A stretch of 64,000 nucleotides of DNA from Brevibacterium sediminis (GTDB lineage Bacteria > Actinomycetota > Actinomycetes > Actinomycetales > Brevibacteriaceae), in assembly GCF_013623905.1 (NCBI RefSeq), contig NZ_JABKDD010000006.1, positions 1 to 64,000 on the forward strand, read 5' to 3'. Within the stretch, counting starts at the first letter, position 1, and every line of letters begins with the position of its first letter. Both the position numbers and the translations under genes were made by a program. Positions 56,533 through 63,841 of the stretch are shown here, piece after piece. Under the pieces are notes generated by a model. The model did not search any database. It was given only the letters and a program-made list of their open reading frames with translations, and was not told the DNA's origin.

Positions 56533-58211
56533 TTGTCGTCGCGGGAATCATCCGCCGACTTCGCGTCCTCTTCGTCTTCTCCGCCGGACTTCACGTCCGA
56601 CTTCTTCGTGCCGGATTCCTTCGCCGAGGCGGCCGCCGCCTTCGCGTCCTTGTCCGCGTCCACGTCGTCCGTGTCGTCCGAATCGGCATCATCCGCGTCG
56701 TCAGCGCTCGAGTCCGACTTCGCGGTGCCCTTCGCCGAGGTGGCGGCACCGACCTTCTGCGCGCGCTTGCTCATCTTCACGGTCTTGCCGCCGCGTCCGC
56801 CACCGGACAGCACCGAGCGCACGTACGCACCCGAGGCCAGAGCATGGAGGATGACAGCGAGGACCAGGGCGATGCCGGCGGCGACGAGGCCCTCCCACCA
56901 CTCGGCCTGACCGGCGAAGGAACGACCGGCGATGCCCAGCGGCGATGTGAACGGCGTCCACGACAGCACCTTCGCAACGGTGCCCGAGGGTCCGATGATG
57001 ACCGGAGCGAAGAAGCCCGCCACGGTGATGACGCCGATGATCGTGAGGAAGGTGGCGCGCGCCTTGGAGCCGACGACGGTCGACGCCCAGACGAGCAGGG
57101 CGAACACCGACCAGGCGGTGAGCAGCAGGGCCAGCGCGAACCAGCCCAGGCCCGGCAGCATGGCGAATGCCAGGGACGTCTTGCCCGACAGCGAGAGTCC
57201 GAGCTCGGTGATGACGGCGGCCGCAACGAGGTGGACGACGACGAGGGTCAGCATGCCCGTCACTCGACCCGACGCCGAGGCGCGCGGCGGAATCGTGGCT
57301 GCGATGATCTCGGTGATCCGGTTTCGCTTCTCCAGGCGCAGGTTCTGGTACAGCGCAGTGCCCAGTGTGGCGACGACGAGCAGCGACAGCGCGACCATGC
57401 CCCACAGCAGCGGGGTGGCCACGGCACCGTCGACGGCCGGGGTCTCGAGCAGCGTCGCCTCGGTCTTCGGTGCGAGCTTCTCGAGCAGGGCATCGGGCTG
57501 CTTGTCGAGGGCGATGATCGTCGGCTGTCCCTGACCGCTCGGGTCCTGGATGAATGCGGCGTCGACCTTGCCCTCACGCACGAGCTTCTCGGCGGCGGGG
57601 GCGTCCTTGGCGTCGGTGATCTTCACACCCAGCTGCTGCTCATACATCGCCGCCTGCTCGCCGACTCCGACCATCGCCATGGTCGGGGTGCCCGAGTCCT
57701 TCTGCACGTCGGCGACGATTCCGGAGATGATCGCGGCCAGCACGCCGAGGATGATCACGGCGGCCGTGACCAGGAAGTAGGGGCTGCGCATGGCCGTGGT
57801 GGACTCACGATTCGACACGAGCCACGCGGCCTGGCGGTTGCCGACATCGACGAACTCCGAGACCAGTCCGGTCTCCGGCAGTTCGTCGGGGTCGGGGGTG
57901 TCCTCGGCGAGTTCGAAGGGAACGTCGTCGAGGCCGGCGGTGGCGCCGGACTCGTCCGCTTCCTTCGCGTCGGAGGCCTTCGCGGCTGGATCCTTCGCCT
58001 CGGTGCCCTTCTTCGCCGAGGCGGCCGATCCCGTGGTCGCACAGGCGGCGGTCGCCTCGTCGTCCGAGTCGACCTCCTCGGCGGCGGCCGCGTCTTCGAT
58101 CACATCGTCATCGACAGGCACACCGAGGTCGTCGATGCCTTCGCCGGCCGTGCCCTTGGACACGAGCGGTTCCGGGGACTCGTCATTCGCACCATTGTCT
58201 TTGCGCGCCAT
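56529..58211 (-). CDS. ABC-2 type exporter permease with long Ala/acidic tails
   Basis: A 560-residue NatB-like permease. Helix one (FLVTAAVIILGVLAAIISGIVAD) is followed by a roughly 150-residue extracytoplasmic domain and then five helices, the ABC-2 arrangement. The first 95 and last 100 residues are low-complexity, rich in Ala, Asp, Glu, Ser and Lys, and predicted disordered. It overlaps the ATPase gene by one base (TAATG at 58211). Export substrate unknown. Confidence 0.82.
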   Translation of the reverse strand: MARKDNGANDESPEPLVSKGTAGEGIDDLGVPVDDDVIEDAAAAEEVDSDDEATAACATTGSAASAKKGTEAKDPAAKASDAKEADESGATAGLDDVPFELAEDTPDPDELPETGLVSEFVDVGNRQAAWLVSNRESTTAMRSPYFLVTAAVIILGVLAAIISGIVADVQKDSGTPTMAMVGVGEQAAMYEQQLGVKITDAKDAPAAEKLVREGKVDAAFIQDPSGQGQPTIIALDKQPDALLEKLAPKTEATLLETPAVDGAVATPLLWGMVALSLLVVATLGTALYQNLRLEKRNRITEIIAATIPPRASASGRVTGMLTLVVVHLVAAAVITELGLSLSGKTSLAFAMLPGLGWFALALLLTAWSVFALLVWASTVVGSKARATFLTIIGVITVAGFFAPVIIGPSGTVAKVLSWTPFTSPLGIAGRSFAGQAEWWEGLVAAGIALVLAVILHALASGAYVRSVLSGGGRGGKTVKMSKRAQKVGAATSAKGTAKSDSSADDADDADSDDTDDVDADKDAKAAAASAKESGTKKSDVKSGGEDEEDAKSADDSRDDK

Positions 58212-59086
58212 TACAGAGCCTCCTTGTACTGCTCGGCCAGTGTCGGGCGGACACTTTCGAAGTTCTTCACATTCTTCAGCTCAGCCACAGCAGCGGCGGC
58301 TGACTTCGCATCATTCGCGCGGAAGCTCACGCCCTCGCGTCCGACGGTCTTCACATCGCTGATTCCCGTTCGGGATTTCAGCGCCGAGGCGGCCGCCTCG
58401 GTGTCCGTCGTCTCGACGCGGTAGTGCTGGTCACCGAGCAGCTTCTCGACGCTGCCCGAGGCGGTCACCTTGCCCTGGTTCAGAATGATGACATCATCGG
58501 CGAACGTCTGTGCGGCCTCCCAGTCGTCGGTGGCCAGGATGACAGGCACTCCCGAGGATGCATGGGCCCGCAGCAGGGACGTGACCAGGCGCAGCGAGGC
58601 GGCGTCGAGGCCGGCGAAGGCGTCGTCGATGACGACGACGTCCGGGTCCGCGGCCAGGGTCGCGGCGATGTCGACGCGGGCGATCTCGGCGCCGGAGAGG
58701 TTCTTCAGCGGTGCGTAGCCGCGGTCGGCGAGCTCGAGATGGCCGAGTAGGGTCAGCGCATTCCGTTCGGCCGCACCCAGGGTGATCCCGTGCAGGCGGG
58801 CGAGGTAGACGATCTGGTCGAGCACGCGCATGTTCGGGTATCCGCCGCGCTCGGCGGGCAGATAGCCGAAATTCTGCCGGTCGCCGAAGTCGAGTTCGAA
58901 GTCCTCGAGTTCGATGGTGCCCTCATCAGCGGCGATGAGGCCCATGATGATGCGCACCAATTCGGTGCGGCCCGCCGAGCGGGTTCCCACGATTGCGGTG
59001 ATCCGGCCCGCCTCGGCGGTGAAACTCACCTCGTCCAGATATGTCCGCTTCCCTTTGCGCAGGGAAACCTCTTTCAGTGTGAGCAC
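58211..59086 (-). CDS. ABC transporter ATP-binding protein with altered catalytic motifs
   Basis: A 291-residue ATPase related to the NatA/YhaQ exporter class (GYLPAERGGYPNM region, C-terminal DUF4162-like tail). Several normally fixed residues differ: Walker A is GTRSAGRT with Arg40 for Lys, Walker B ends VVVIDDAF with Asp155 for the catalytic Glu, and the switch His in LATDDWE appears replaced by Asp187. The signature is LSGAEIAR. The overall fold is kept and the gene is not broken, so it may bind ATP without normal turnover. Confidence 0.85.
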   Translation of the reverse strand: MLTLKEVSLRKGKRTYLDEVSFTAEAGRITAIVGTRSAGRTELVRIIMGLIAADEGTIELEDFELDFGDRQNFGYLPAERGGYPNMRVLDQIVYLARLHGITLGAAERNALTLLGHLELADRGYAPLKNLSGAEIARVDIAATLAADPDVVVIDDAFAGLDAASLRLVTSLLRAHASSGVPVILATDDWEAAQTFADDVIILNQGKVTASGSVEKLLGDQHYRVETTDTEAAASALKSRTGISDVKTVGREGVSFRANDAKSAAAAVAELKNVKNFESVRPTLAEQYKEAL

Positions 59087-59266
59087 GCGTCATCCTTTAC
59101 ATCAAACAGTTCTTGGGGAGTGTCTCATCTATCGTGTTGAAATAAGAGACTTGTTTCAAACCACGTCCTCGATTTCGACAGAATTGCCAGTCGAGTCCCA
59201 GGTCGTGATCGGTGAGCCGAGTTCGCCGAGGCGGCACCTCGCAGGCCCACCTCGCCGAGGCGGGAC
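59087..59266 (-). promoter_or_regulatory. Gap upstream of the ABC exporter genes with a TTGAAA/TTTCAA inverted repeat
   Basis: TTGAAA (59137-59142) and TTTCAA (59154-59159) form an inverted repeat about 50 bp upstream of the ATPase start. Two CGCCGAGGCGG-type elements (59224-59234 and a near copy) lie close to the pyrE stop. No gene is supported. Confidence 0.35.
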
Positions 59267-59833
59267 TCAGTCGAGTCCGAGATCCGCGGTCGTCAGCGCG
59301 GTCAGGTACGGAATTCCCGTGGCTTCGACCCGTTCCTTGGCGCCGGTGTCGCGGTCCATGACCACGGCCACGGCGACCACCTCGGCGCCGGCTTCCTTGA
59401 GCGCTTCGACGGCGGTGAGCACGGAACCGCCCGTGGTCGACGTATCCTCGACGGCGACGACGCGCTTGCCGGCGACGTCGGGGCCTTCGACGCGACGGGA
59501 CATTCCGTGCTTCTTCGCCTCTTTGCGCACGACGAAGGAATCGAGCGGGGTGCCGCGCACCACCGACCGGTGCATGACGGCGGTGCCGACCGGGTCGGCG
59601 CCCATCGTCAGGCCACCGACGGCATCGACCTTGTCGAGCAGATCATGAGCCTCGAGGAGGTCGAGGACGACATCGCCGACCAGCGGTGCCGAACGGTGAT
59701 CGAGGGTGACCCGACGCAGATCGAGGTAATAGTCGGCCTCCTTGCCGGAGGAGAGGGTCACCCTGCCGCGCACCACGGCGAGTTCGTCGATGAGGTCGAG
59801 CAGTTGTCGGCGAGTGTCAGCGCTGTCGGTCAT
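59267..59833 (-). CDS. pyrE: Orotate phosphoribosyltransferase
   Basis: A 188-residue type I phosphoribosyltransferase that makes orotidine 5'-phosphate from orotate and PRPP in pyrimidine synthesis. The PRPP-binding motif is RVVAVEDTSTTGGS. The N-terminal TLSSGKEADYYLDLRRVTLDHRS contacts orotate, and the flexible loop RKEAKKHGMSRRVEGP carries the catalytic lysine. The ATG at 59833 has a GGAG site three bases away and fits the family start. It is not part of a pyr operon in this window. Confidence 0.95.
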   Translation of the reverse strand: MTDSADTRRQLLDLIDELAVVRGRVTLSSGKEADYYLDLRRVTLDHRSAPLVGDVVLDLLEAHDLLDKVDAVGGLTMGADPVGTAVMHRSVVRGTPLDSFVVRKEAKKHGMSRRVEGPDVAGKRVVAVEDTSTTGGSVLTAVEALKEAGAEVVAVAVVMDRDTGAKERVEATGIPYLTALTTADLGLD

Positions 59834-60125
59834 GAACTCCAGTCTACTGGGCGGTCGGACCACGGCCGTTCAGCCCCGTCTCAGTGACCGGGCGCACTCC
59901 CTTTCAGCGTCCGGAAGACCTCACGCAGGCCTCCCGCCTCAGAGCCCAGCCGCCCTTCTGCCGCGGCCTGCTGACACCGGGCGTGAGGATCCGGCTGGCT
60001 CTGCGTCTGTATAGATGTCATAAAGGATCAACAAGACTTGGCACTTACCCTGCGTTTCGGTTGTACAGTGGCAACAGCACCGTGCAACCCGGCCGGTCAA
60101 CTGTCTCAGAAGGGACGTGAGCAAC
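59834..60125 (+). promoter_or_regulatory. Regulatory region upstream of the GlsB-like gene, with an ECF-type promoter candidate
   Basis: The element CGTGAGGAT (59982-59990) - 10 nt - CTGCGTCTGTA (60001-60011) is identical to one upstream of the Asp23 operon. A second, sigma-A-like pair (TTGGCA 60038-60043, TTGTAC/TACAGT about 60061-60069) lies closer to the gene. No gene is supported. Confidence 0.5.
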
Positions 60126-60398
60126 ATGGGTTTCATCGCATACCTCATCCTCGGACTCATCGCCGGAGCCATCGCTAAGGCGATCCTGCCCGGCAAACAG
60201 GGCGGCGGCTTCTTCGCCACGCTCATCCTCGGCGTCATCGGAGCCATGCTGGGCGGCTGGCTCGGCGGCATGATCTTCGGCGCCCAGATGGATAAGTTCT
60301 TCTCACTGTCGTCCTGGCTGTGCGCGATCGGCGGCTCGCTGATCGTGCTCATCATCTGGGGCCTCATCACCGGACGCTCGAAGAGCAAGGCCGACTGA
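60126..60398 (+). CDS. GlsB/YeaQ/YmgE-family small membrane protein
   Basis: A 90-residue Gly-rich membrane protein with three helices (MGFIAYLILGLIAGAIAKAILPG, then GGFFATLILGVIGAMLGGWLGGMIFG). It belongs to the family linked to envelope and general stress. The ATG at 60126 lies ten bases after AAGGGA and is preferred to the GTG at 60117. Its upstream region shares an ECF-like promoter element with the Asp23 operon. Confidence 0.85.
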   Translation: MGFIAYLILGLIAGAIAKAILPGKQGGGFFATLILGVIGAMLGGWLGGMIFGAQMDKFFSLSSWLCAIGGSLIVLIIWGLITGRSKSKAD

Positions 60399-60485
60399 GG
60401 GACTGCAGCCATCTAGAGAGCCACTGCCCGGCGGCACCCCGTTGCGGCCAAACACAGCCGCAGACGGCAGCGTCGGCAACAGCCC

Positions 60486-60535
60486 AGAAAAAGGTGGACA
60501 GCCCAAGTTTGAAACTGGGCTATCCACCTTTTTCT
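60486..60535. terminator. 50-nt near-perfect palindromic bidirectional terminator
   Basis: A 20-bp arm with one mismatch (60486-60505 with 60516-60535) encloses an AGTTTGAAACT core. A-runs and T-runs at the ends give U-tracts on both strands. It lies between the convergent GlsB-like gene and the Asp23-like gene at 60574. Confidence 0.85.
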
Positions 60536-60573
60536 GTGCCGTTCGCGTCTTGGGTGCCGCCCGCCGCACGACC

Positions 60574-60975
60574 TCAGCGGCTGCGGCTGACGATGTGCAC
60601 GTCGATGTCGATCTCCCCGATGGGCCCGTCGACCGCCGCCTGCAGGTCGACGGCGATGACGGCGAAGAGCTCGTCGACGATCTCGGTCACGGGCCGACTG
60701 TCATCGAGATGCGCATCGATCCGGACGCCGAGATCCTCGCCAGTGCGCCAGACCTCGACGCGCAGCGGTTCGGATCCGGTTCGGCGCATCACTCGAGCGG
60801 CCGCGTTGGCGATCATGTCGCGCAGCCCCGGGGCCAGGCCGGTGACGCCGTCGACTCCGGTGACGGATTCGGTCAGGCGGGCCGAGACCGCCGCCTCGTC
60901 GAATCCGCGTGAGGTCCCGCTTTCAAACCTCGGCTTTTCAACTCTCGCCTTCTGAACCCTCGGCTTCTCAGTCAT
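60574..60975 (-). CDS. Asp23-like (alkaline-shock/Gls24-related) protein
   Basis: A 133-residue protein with a charged N-terminal tail (RVQKARVEKPRFESG) and an Asp23/Gls24-type alpha-beta domain (ITGLAPGLRDMIANAAARVMRR, GVRIDAHLDDSRPVTEIVDELFAVIAVDLQAAVDG, IDIDVHIV). It starts at the ATG with a GGAGG site. It overlaps the upstream Asp23-like gene by 8 bp, so it is in the sigma-factor operon. Confidence 0.75.
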   Translation of the reverse strand: MTEKPRVQKARVEKPRFESGTSRGFDEAAVSARLTESVTGVDGVTGLAPGLRDMIANAAARVMRRTGSEPLRVEVWRTGEDLGVRIDAHLDDSRPVTEIVDELFAVIAVDLQAAVDGPIGEIDIDVHIVSRSR

Positions 60976-61441
60976 CGGCGGCCTCCTCATCGACGAAGAC
61001 GTCCTCGACGGTGACGTCGACTCGCATTGCGGGGATCCCCACCTGCGCGATCAGGGCACCGGCGACGCTGCGGCGGACATCCTCGGCGGCGGAGACGAAG
61101 GCCGTCCCCGCGCTCATCGTCACGGTCAGCGAAACTTCGACGGCGCTGCCCTCCGGCTCGCCCGCGGGGGTCAGATTCACGCTGCGGGCGCGGATCCCGG
61201 GCACGGAGTCGACGGCCTCGCGGATGATTCCGCGCACCTCTGCCGTCGCCATCCGGAAAGGGTTGCCGCGCTCGGTCGTCAGCTTCGTGGCCGGCGCCAG
61301 GACCGCGTCCTCGCGCACGATCTGCAGGATGCGTTCGCGCAGACCGACGGATTCCGCGGGGTCGGGTTCGAAGGCCCCCATGTATTCGTCGATGATGCCG
61401 CGGAGGTGAGCGTCCGTGGCGTTGACGGACTCGTCGCTCAT
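60968..61441 (-). CDS. Asp23-related protein in the sigma-factor operon
   Basis: A 157-residue protein. The first 70 residues are helical (HLRGIIDEYMGAFEPDPAESVGLRERILQIVRED); an Asp23-like domain follows (EVRGIIREAVDSVPGIRARSVNL, VEVSLTVTMSAG, GIPAMRVDVTVEDVF). The ATG at 61441 overlaps the sigma-factor stop (ATGA, 61438-61441). The position suggests it could act with or on the sigma factor, but an anti-sigma role is only a guess. Confidence 0.75.
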   Translation of the reverse strand: MSDESVNATDAHLRGIIDEYMGAFEPDPAESVGLRERILQIVREDAVLAPATKLTTERGNPFRMATAEVRGIIREAVDSVPGIRARSVNLTPAGEPEGSAVEVSLTVTMSAGTAFVSAAEDVRRSVAGALIAQVGIPAMRVDVTVEDVFVDEEAADD

Positions 61442-62001
61442 ACCCATCCTTCCATGCCCTCGGCGATGGCGGTTCGGGCGCGGTGGATGCGTCCGCGCAC
61501 ACTGCCTTCGCTGATTCCCAAGGTCTCGGCGACCTCGGCGTAGCTGAGACCTTCCATCTGGTGGAGCACCCACGTTACACGCTGCTCCGAGGACAGAGTC
61601 TGCAGAATCTCGGAGAAATGCTCAAGCGCCGTGCGTGCCTCGACGGACCGTTCGACCGAGGCGGCACCGTCGACGTGATGGCCAAGGTCCTCCGGATCCG
61701 AGGCTTCGGAGGGCCGGGAGGTGCGTCGACGCAGCACATCCGTGCAGCGGTTCGAGGCCATCCGGTAGATCCACGTGCCGAAGGCAGCGGGTTCGGCCAA
61801 GGCGTCGAGCGATCTCCAGGCCTTGACGAGCGTGTCCTGAACGACGTCCTCGGCATCCTGTCGATCCCCGAGCGCACGCCAGGCGAAACGCAGCAGCTTC
61901 CGCTCGTATTCGTCGACGAGGGCCTCGAACGAGGCGATATCGCCCTCGCGAGCGCGCACGACCAGGGTGACGATGTCAAAACGATCATCTCCCCTTGTCA
62001 T
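61438..62001 (-). CDS. ECF-type RNA polymerase sigma factor
   Basis: A 187-residue sigma-70 of the extracytoplasmic-function class. Region 2 holds the DAEDVVQDTLVKAWRSL motif and region 4 the LSYAEVAETLGISEGSVRGRIHRAR recognition helix. No transmembrane anti-sigma gene is adjacent; instead two Asp23-like genes follow in the operon. The ATG at 62001 has a GATGGGG site. The divergent Asp23 operon and the nearby GlsB-like gene are probable targets. Confidence 0.92.
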   Translation of the reverse strand: MTRGDDRFDIVTLVVRAREGDIASFEALVDEYERKLLRFAWRALGDRQDAEDVVQDTLVKAWRSLDALAEPAAFGTWIYRMASNRCTDVLRRRTSRPSEASDPEDLGHHVDGAASVERSVEARTALEHFSEILQTLSSEQRVTWVLHQMEGLSYAEVAETLGISEGSVRGRIHRARTAIAEGMEGWV

Positions 62002-62184
62002 ATCCCCATCGTAGGCCACGGTTCCGCGGAACCGGCCGGCCTCCTCGGCGAAAATTCCGCCTCGGCGAAAAATTTCTGCGAACACCGCGTGAGGATTCTC
62101 ATCAGGCTGCGTCTGTACCTGTGTAAGCATCCTTCAGACGAAGGACTTGCGAACCGCATGCACCTCCAACGAAAAGGAAGAACG
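62002..62184 (+). promoter_or_regulatory. Divergent region with ECF-type promoter candidate for the Asp23 operon
   Basis: CGTGAGGAT (62088-62096) - 10 nt - CTGCGTCTGTA (62107-62117) repeats exactly the element at 59982-60011, here 67 bp before the ATG. A small CCTTC/GAAGG hairpin lies at 62130-62143. Near copies of CGCCGAGGCGG lie at about 62042-62067 on the sigma-factor side. Confidence 0.55.
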
Positions 62185-62655
62185 ATGCCGGAACCCAAGC
62201 AGTCCGATTCGAACCAGAAGGCCCAGACCACCCAGAACGATGACGTGCGCAGCCCGCTCGTCACCGAGATGGGCACCACCACCATCGCCGAGAACGTCGT
62301 CGCCAAGCTCACCGGAATCGCCGCCCGCGAGGTCCCCGGCGTCTATGGAATGGGCAATGCCGCACGCCGCGCCTTCGACACCCTCACCGACCGCATCCCC
62401 GGCTCGCAGACCAACGTCTCGGGCGGAGTGTCCGTGGAGAAGGGTGAGAAGCAGACCGCCATCGACCTCACCATCGTCGTCGAATACGGCACCTCCATCG
62501 TCGACGTCGCCGAGGCGATCCGCCGCAACGTCGTGCGCGCCGTCGAACAGGGCACCGGACTCCAGGTCGTCGAGGTCAACATCGACGTCACCGACGTCCA
62601 CCTGCCCGAGGACGACGAAGAGGCTCCGGCCAAGGATTCGCCGGAACTCAACTGA
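62185..62655 (+). CDS. Asp23/Gls24-family envelope stress protein
   Basis: A 156-residue Asp23 protein. A polar Gln/Ser/Lys-rich tail precedes the domain: TTTIAENVVAKLTGIAAREVPGVYGMG, then GVSVEKGEKQTAIDLTIVVEYGTSIVDVAEAIRRNVVRAVEQGTGLQVVEVNIDVTDVHL. In Gram-positives Asp23 proteins sit at the membrane and respond to alkaline or envelope stress. The ATG has an AAAAGGAAG site. It starts a five-gene rightward operon that is cut by the window end. Confidence 0.92.
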   Translation: MPEPKQSDSNQKAQTTQNDDVRSPLVTEMGTTTIAENVVAKLTGIAAREVPGVYGMGNAARRAFDTLTDRIPGSQTNVSGGVSVEKGEKQTAIDLTIVVEYGTSIVDVAEAIRRNVVRAVEQGTGLQVVEVNIDVTDVHLPEDDEEAPAKDSPELN

Positions 62656-62692
62656 CCCTCATCCGCTGCACCACCTCGGCAGAAGGAATGCC

Positions 62693-62875
62693 ATGTCGAA
62701 AACTCTCATCGGACTCCTCGTCGGCCTGACGCTGGGAATCGTCGCCTACTTCGGCGGTTTCCTCGCGTTCCTCGTCGTCGCCATCTGCGGCGGGCTCGGC
62801 CTGGTCGTCGGCCTCGTCCTCGACGGACGCCTCGACCTGTCCGCGCTGAGCTCACGCTCGACCACGCGGAGGTAG
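62693..62875 (+). CDS. Small two-helix membrane protein of the Asp23 operon (DUF2273-like)
   Basis: A 60-residue protein. Two hydrophobic helices (TLIGLLVGLTLGIVAYFGGF and LVVAICGGLGLVVGLVLDG) and a Ser/Arg tail are the expected shape of the small membrane partner found in Asp23 operons. It is preceded by an AGAAGGA site and followed 4 bp later by the next gene. Confidence 0.8.
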   Translation: MSKTLIGLLVGLTLGIVAYFGGFLAFLVVAICGGLGLVVGLVLDGRLDLSALSSRSTTRR

Positions 62876-62879
62876 CGCC

Positions 62880-63269
62880 GTGGCCCCGATACTCGACGAC
62901 GCTCCAGCTCGCCGAGGCGGCCTGACGATCGCGGACAAGGTCGTGGAGCGCACCGCCGGGCAGGTGCTGAAAGACCTGCCCGGCGTCGGCGGCACGAGCT
63001 CGGGTCTCTTCGGAATCGGAGCGAGTTCCAGCCTCGACACGCGCCCGTCCGTGGATGTCACCCTGTCCGGGCGCAGCTGCACGCTCGCCGTCCAGCTGGG
63101 CCTGGCCTACCCCACCCCCATCGTCGAGGCGACCGAACACGTCCGCTCCACCCTGAGTCACGAAGTCGAACGCCTCACCGGTGTCACCGTCCGTCAGGTC
63201 GACATCAGCGTGCGGTGGCTCGCCCCGGAGTCCTCCGGTGCGAATCGAGGAAGGAATCGCCTGCAATGA
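62880..63269 (+). CDS. Asp23-family protein, second copy in the operon
   Basis: A 129-residue protein starting with GTG after GGAGG. The Asp23 domain is recognisable (LTIADKVVERTAGQVLKDLPGVGG, then PSVDVTLSGRSCTLAVQLGLAYPTPIVEATEHVRSTLSHEVERLTGVTVRQVDISVRWL). It overlaps the next gene by four bases. Confidence 0.85.
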   Translation: MAPILDDAPARRGGLTIADKVVERTAGQVLKDLPGVGGTSSGLFGIGASSSLDTRPSVDVTLSGRSCTLAVQLGLAYPTPIVEATEHVRSTLSHEVERLTGVTVRQVDISVRWLAPESSGANRGRNRLQ

Positions 63270-63841
63270 GCACACGCCTGCTGCGCAAGCGGCCCTCCCG
63301 CATCGGTCCGGCCGTGGTCGTCGCCCTCATCCTGCTGCTCCTCGCCGTGGGACTCGGTTGGGCCGGCATCGCCGCATTCGTGAGCTTCGGATCCGTCGCA
63401 GCCGCACTGATCGAGGCGCCGGATTCCGCCATCGCCGAGGCGGCCGGGAACCTGCATTGGAATTCCGCGGTCGTCATCGCGGTCGGCATCGTCCTGGCTC
63501 TGCTCGGACTCATCGCCTTCATCCTCGGCATCTCTCCCGGAGCACGCCGGATCCTCGGCGTGAGCGCCGCTGGGTCAGAACACATCGGTGATTTCGAGGT
63601 CGCCCTGCCCACCTCGGCGCTGTCGCAGATCGCGGCCGCGGCCGCCGATGGGGTCGACGGCGTCAGCGGGGTCAAGGCCTCGTCGAACGCGAGGTCGACG
63701 ATCGTGACGTTCTCGACGCCGATCCGCGACGTTGAGCCGATCCGCGCCGAAGTCGAAGCCGCCGTCAGGGAACGCTTCGCCTCGATCTCATTCGACCGCA
63801 CCCCCACGGTGAAGGTCCAGGCCAGAAGGAGTCAGTCATGA
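63266..63841 (+). CDS. Membrane protein with DUF6286-like C-terminal domain
   Basis: A 191-residue protein with helices at about residues 10-35 and 60-85, and a soluble C-terminal domain (LSQIAAAAADGVDGVSGVKASSNARSTIVTFSTPIRD). That domain resembles a degenerate Asp23 fold, as in DUF6286 proteins that accompany Asp23 genes. It starts at ATG overlapping the previous stop (ATGA) and ends overlapping the next start. Confidence 0.8.
   Translation: MSTRLLRKRPSRIGPAVVVALILLLLAVGLGWAGIAAFVSFGSVAAALIEAPDSAIAEAAGNLHWNSAVVIAVGIVLALLGLIAFILGISPGARRILGVSAAGSEHIGDFEVALPTSALSQIAAAAADGVDGVSGVKASSNARSTIVTFSTPIRDVEPIRAEVEAAVRERFASISFDRTPTVKVQARRSQS

Noticed and set aside
56844-58424. 526-codon ORF opposite the ABC-2 permease
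   Set aside because: Charged low-complexity shadow of the permease and part of the ATPase gene.
62002-62090. Auto-regulatory copy of the ECF-type promoter before the sigma gene itself
   Set aside because: On the minus strand I found no CGTGAGGAT or CTGCGTCTGTA word in this gap.
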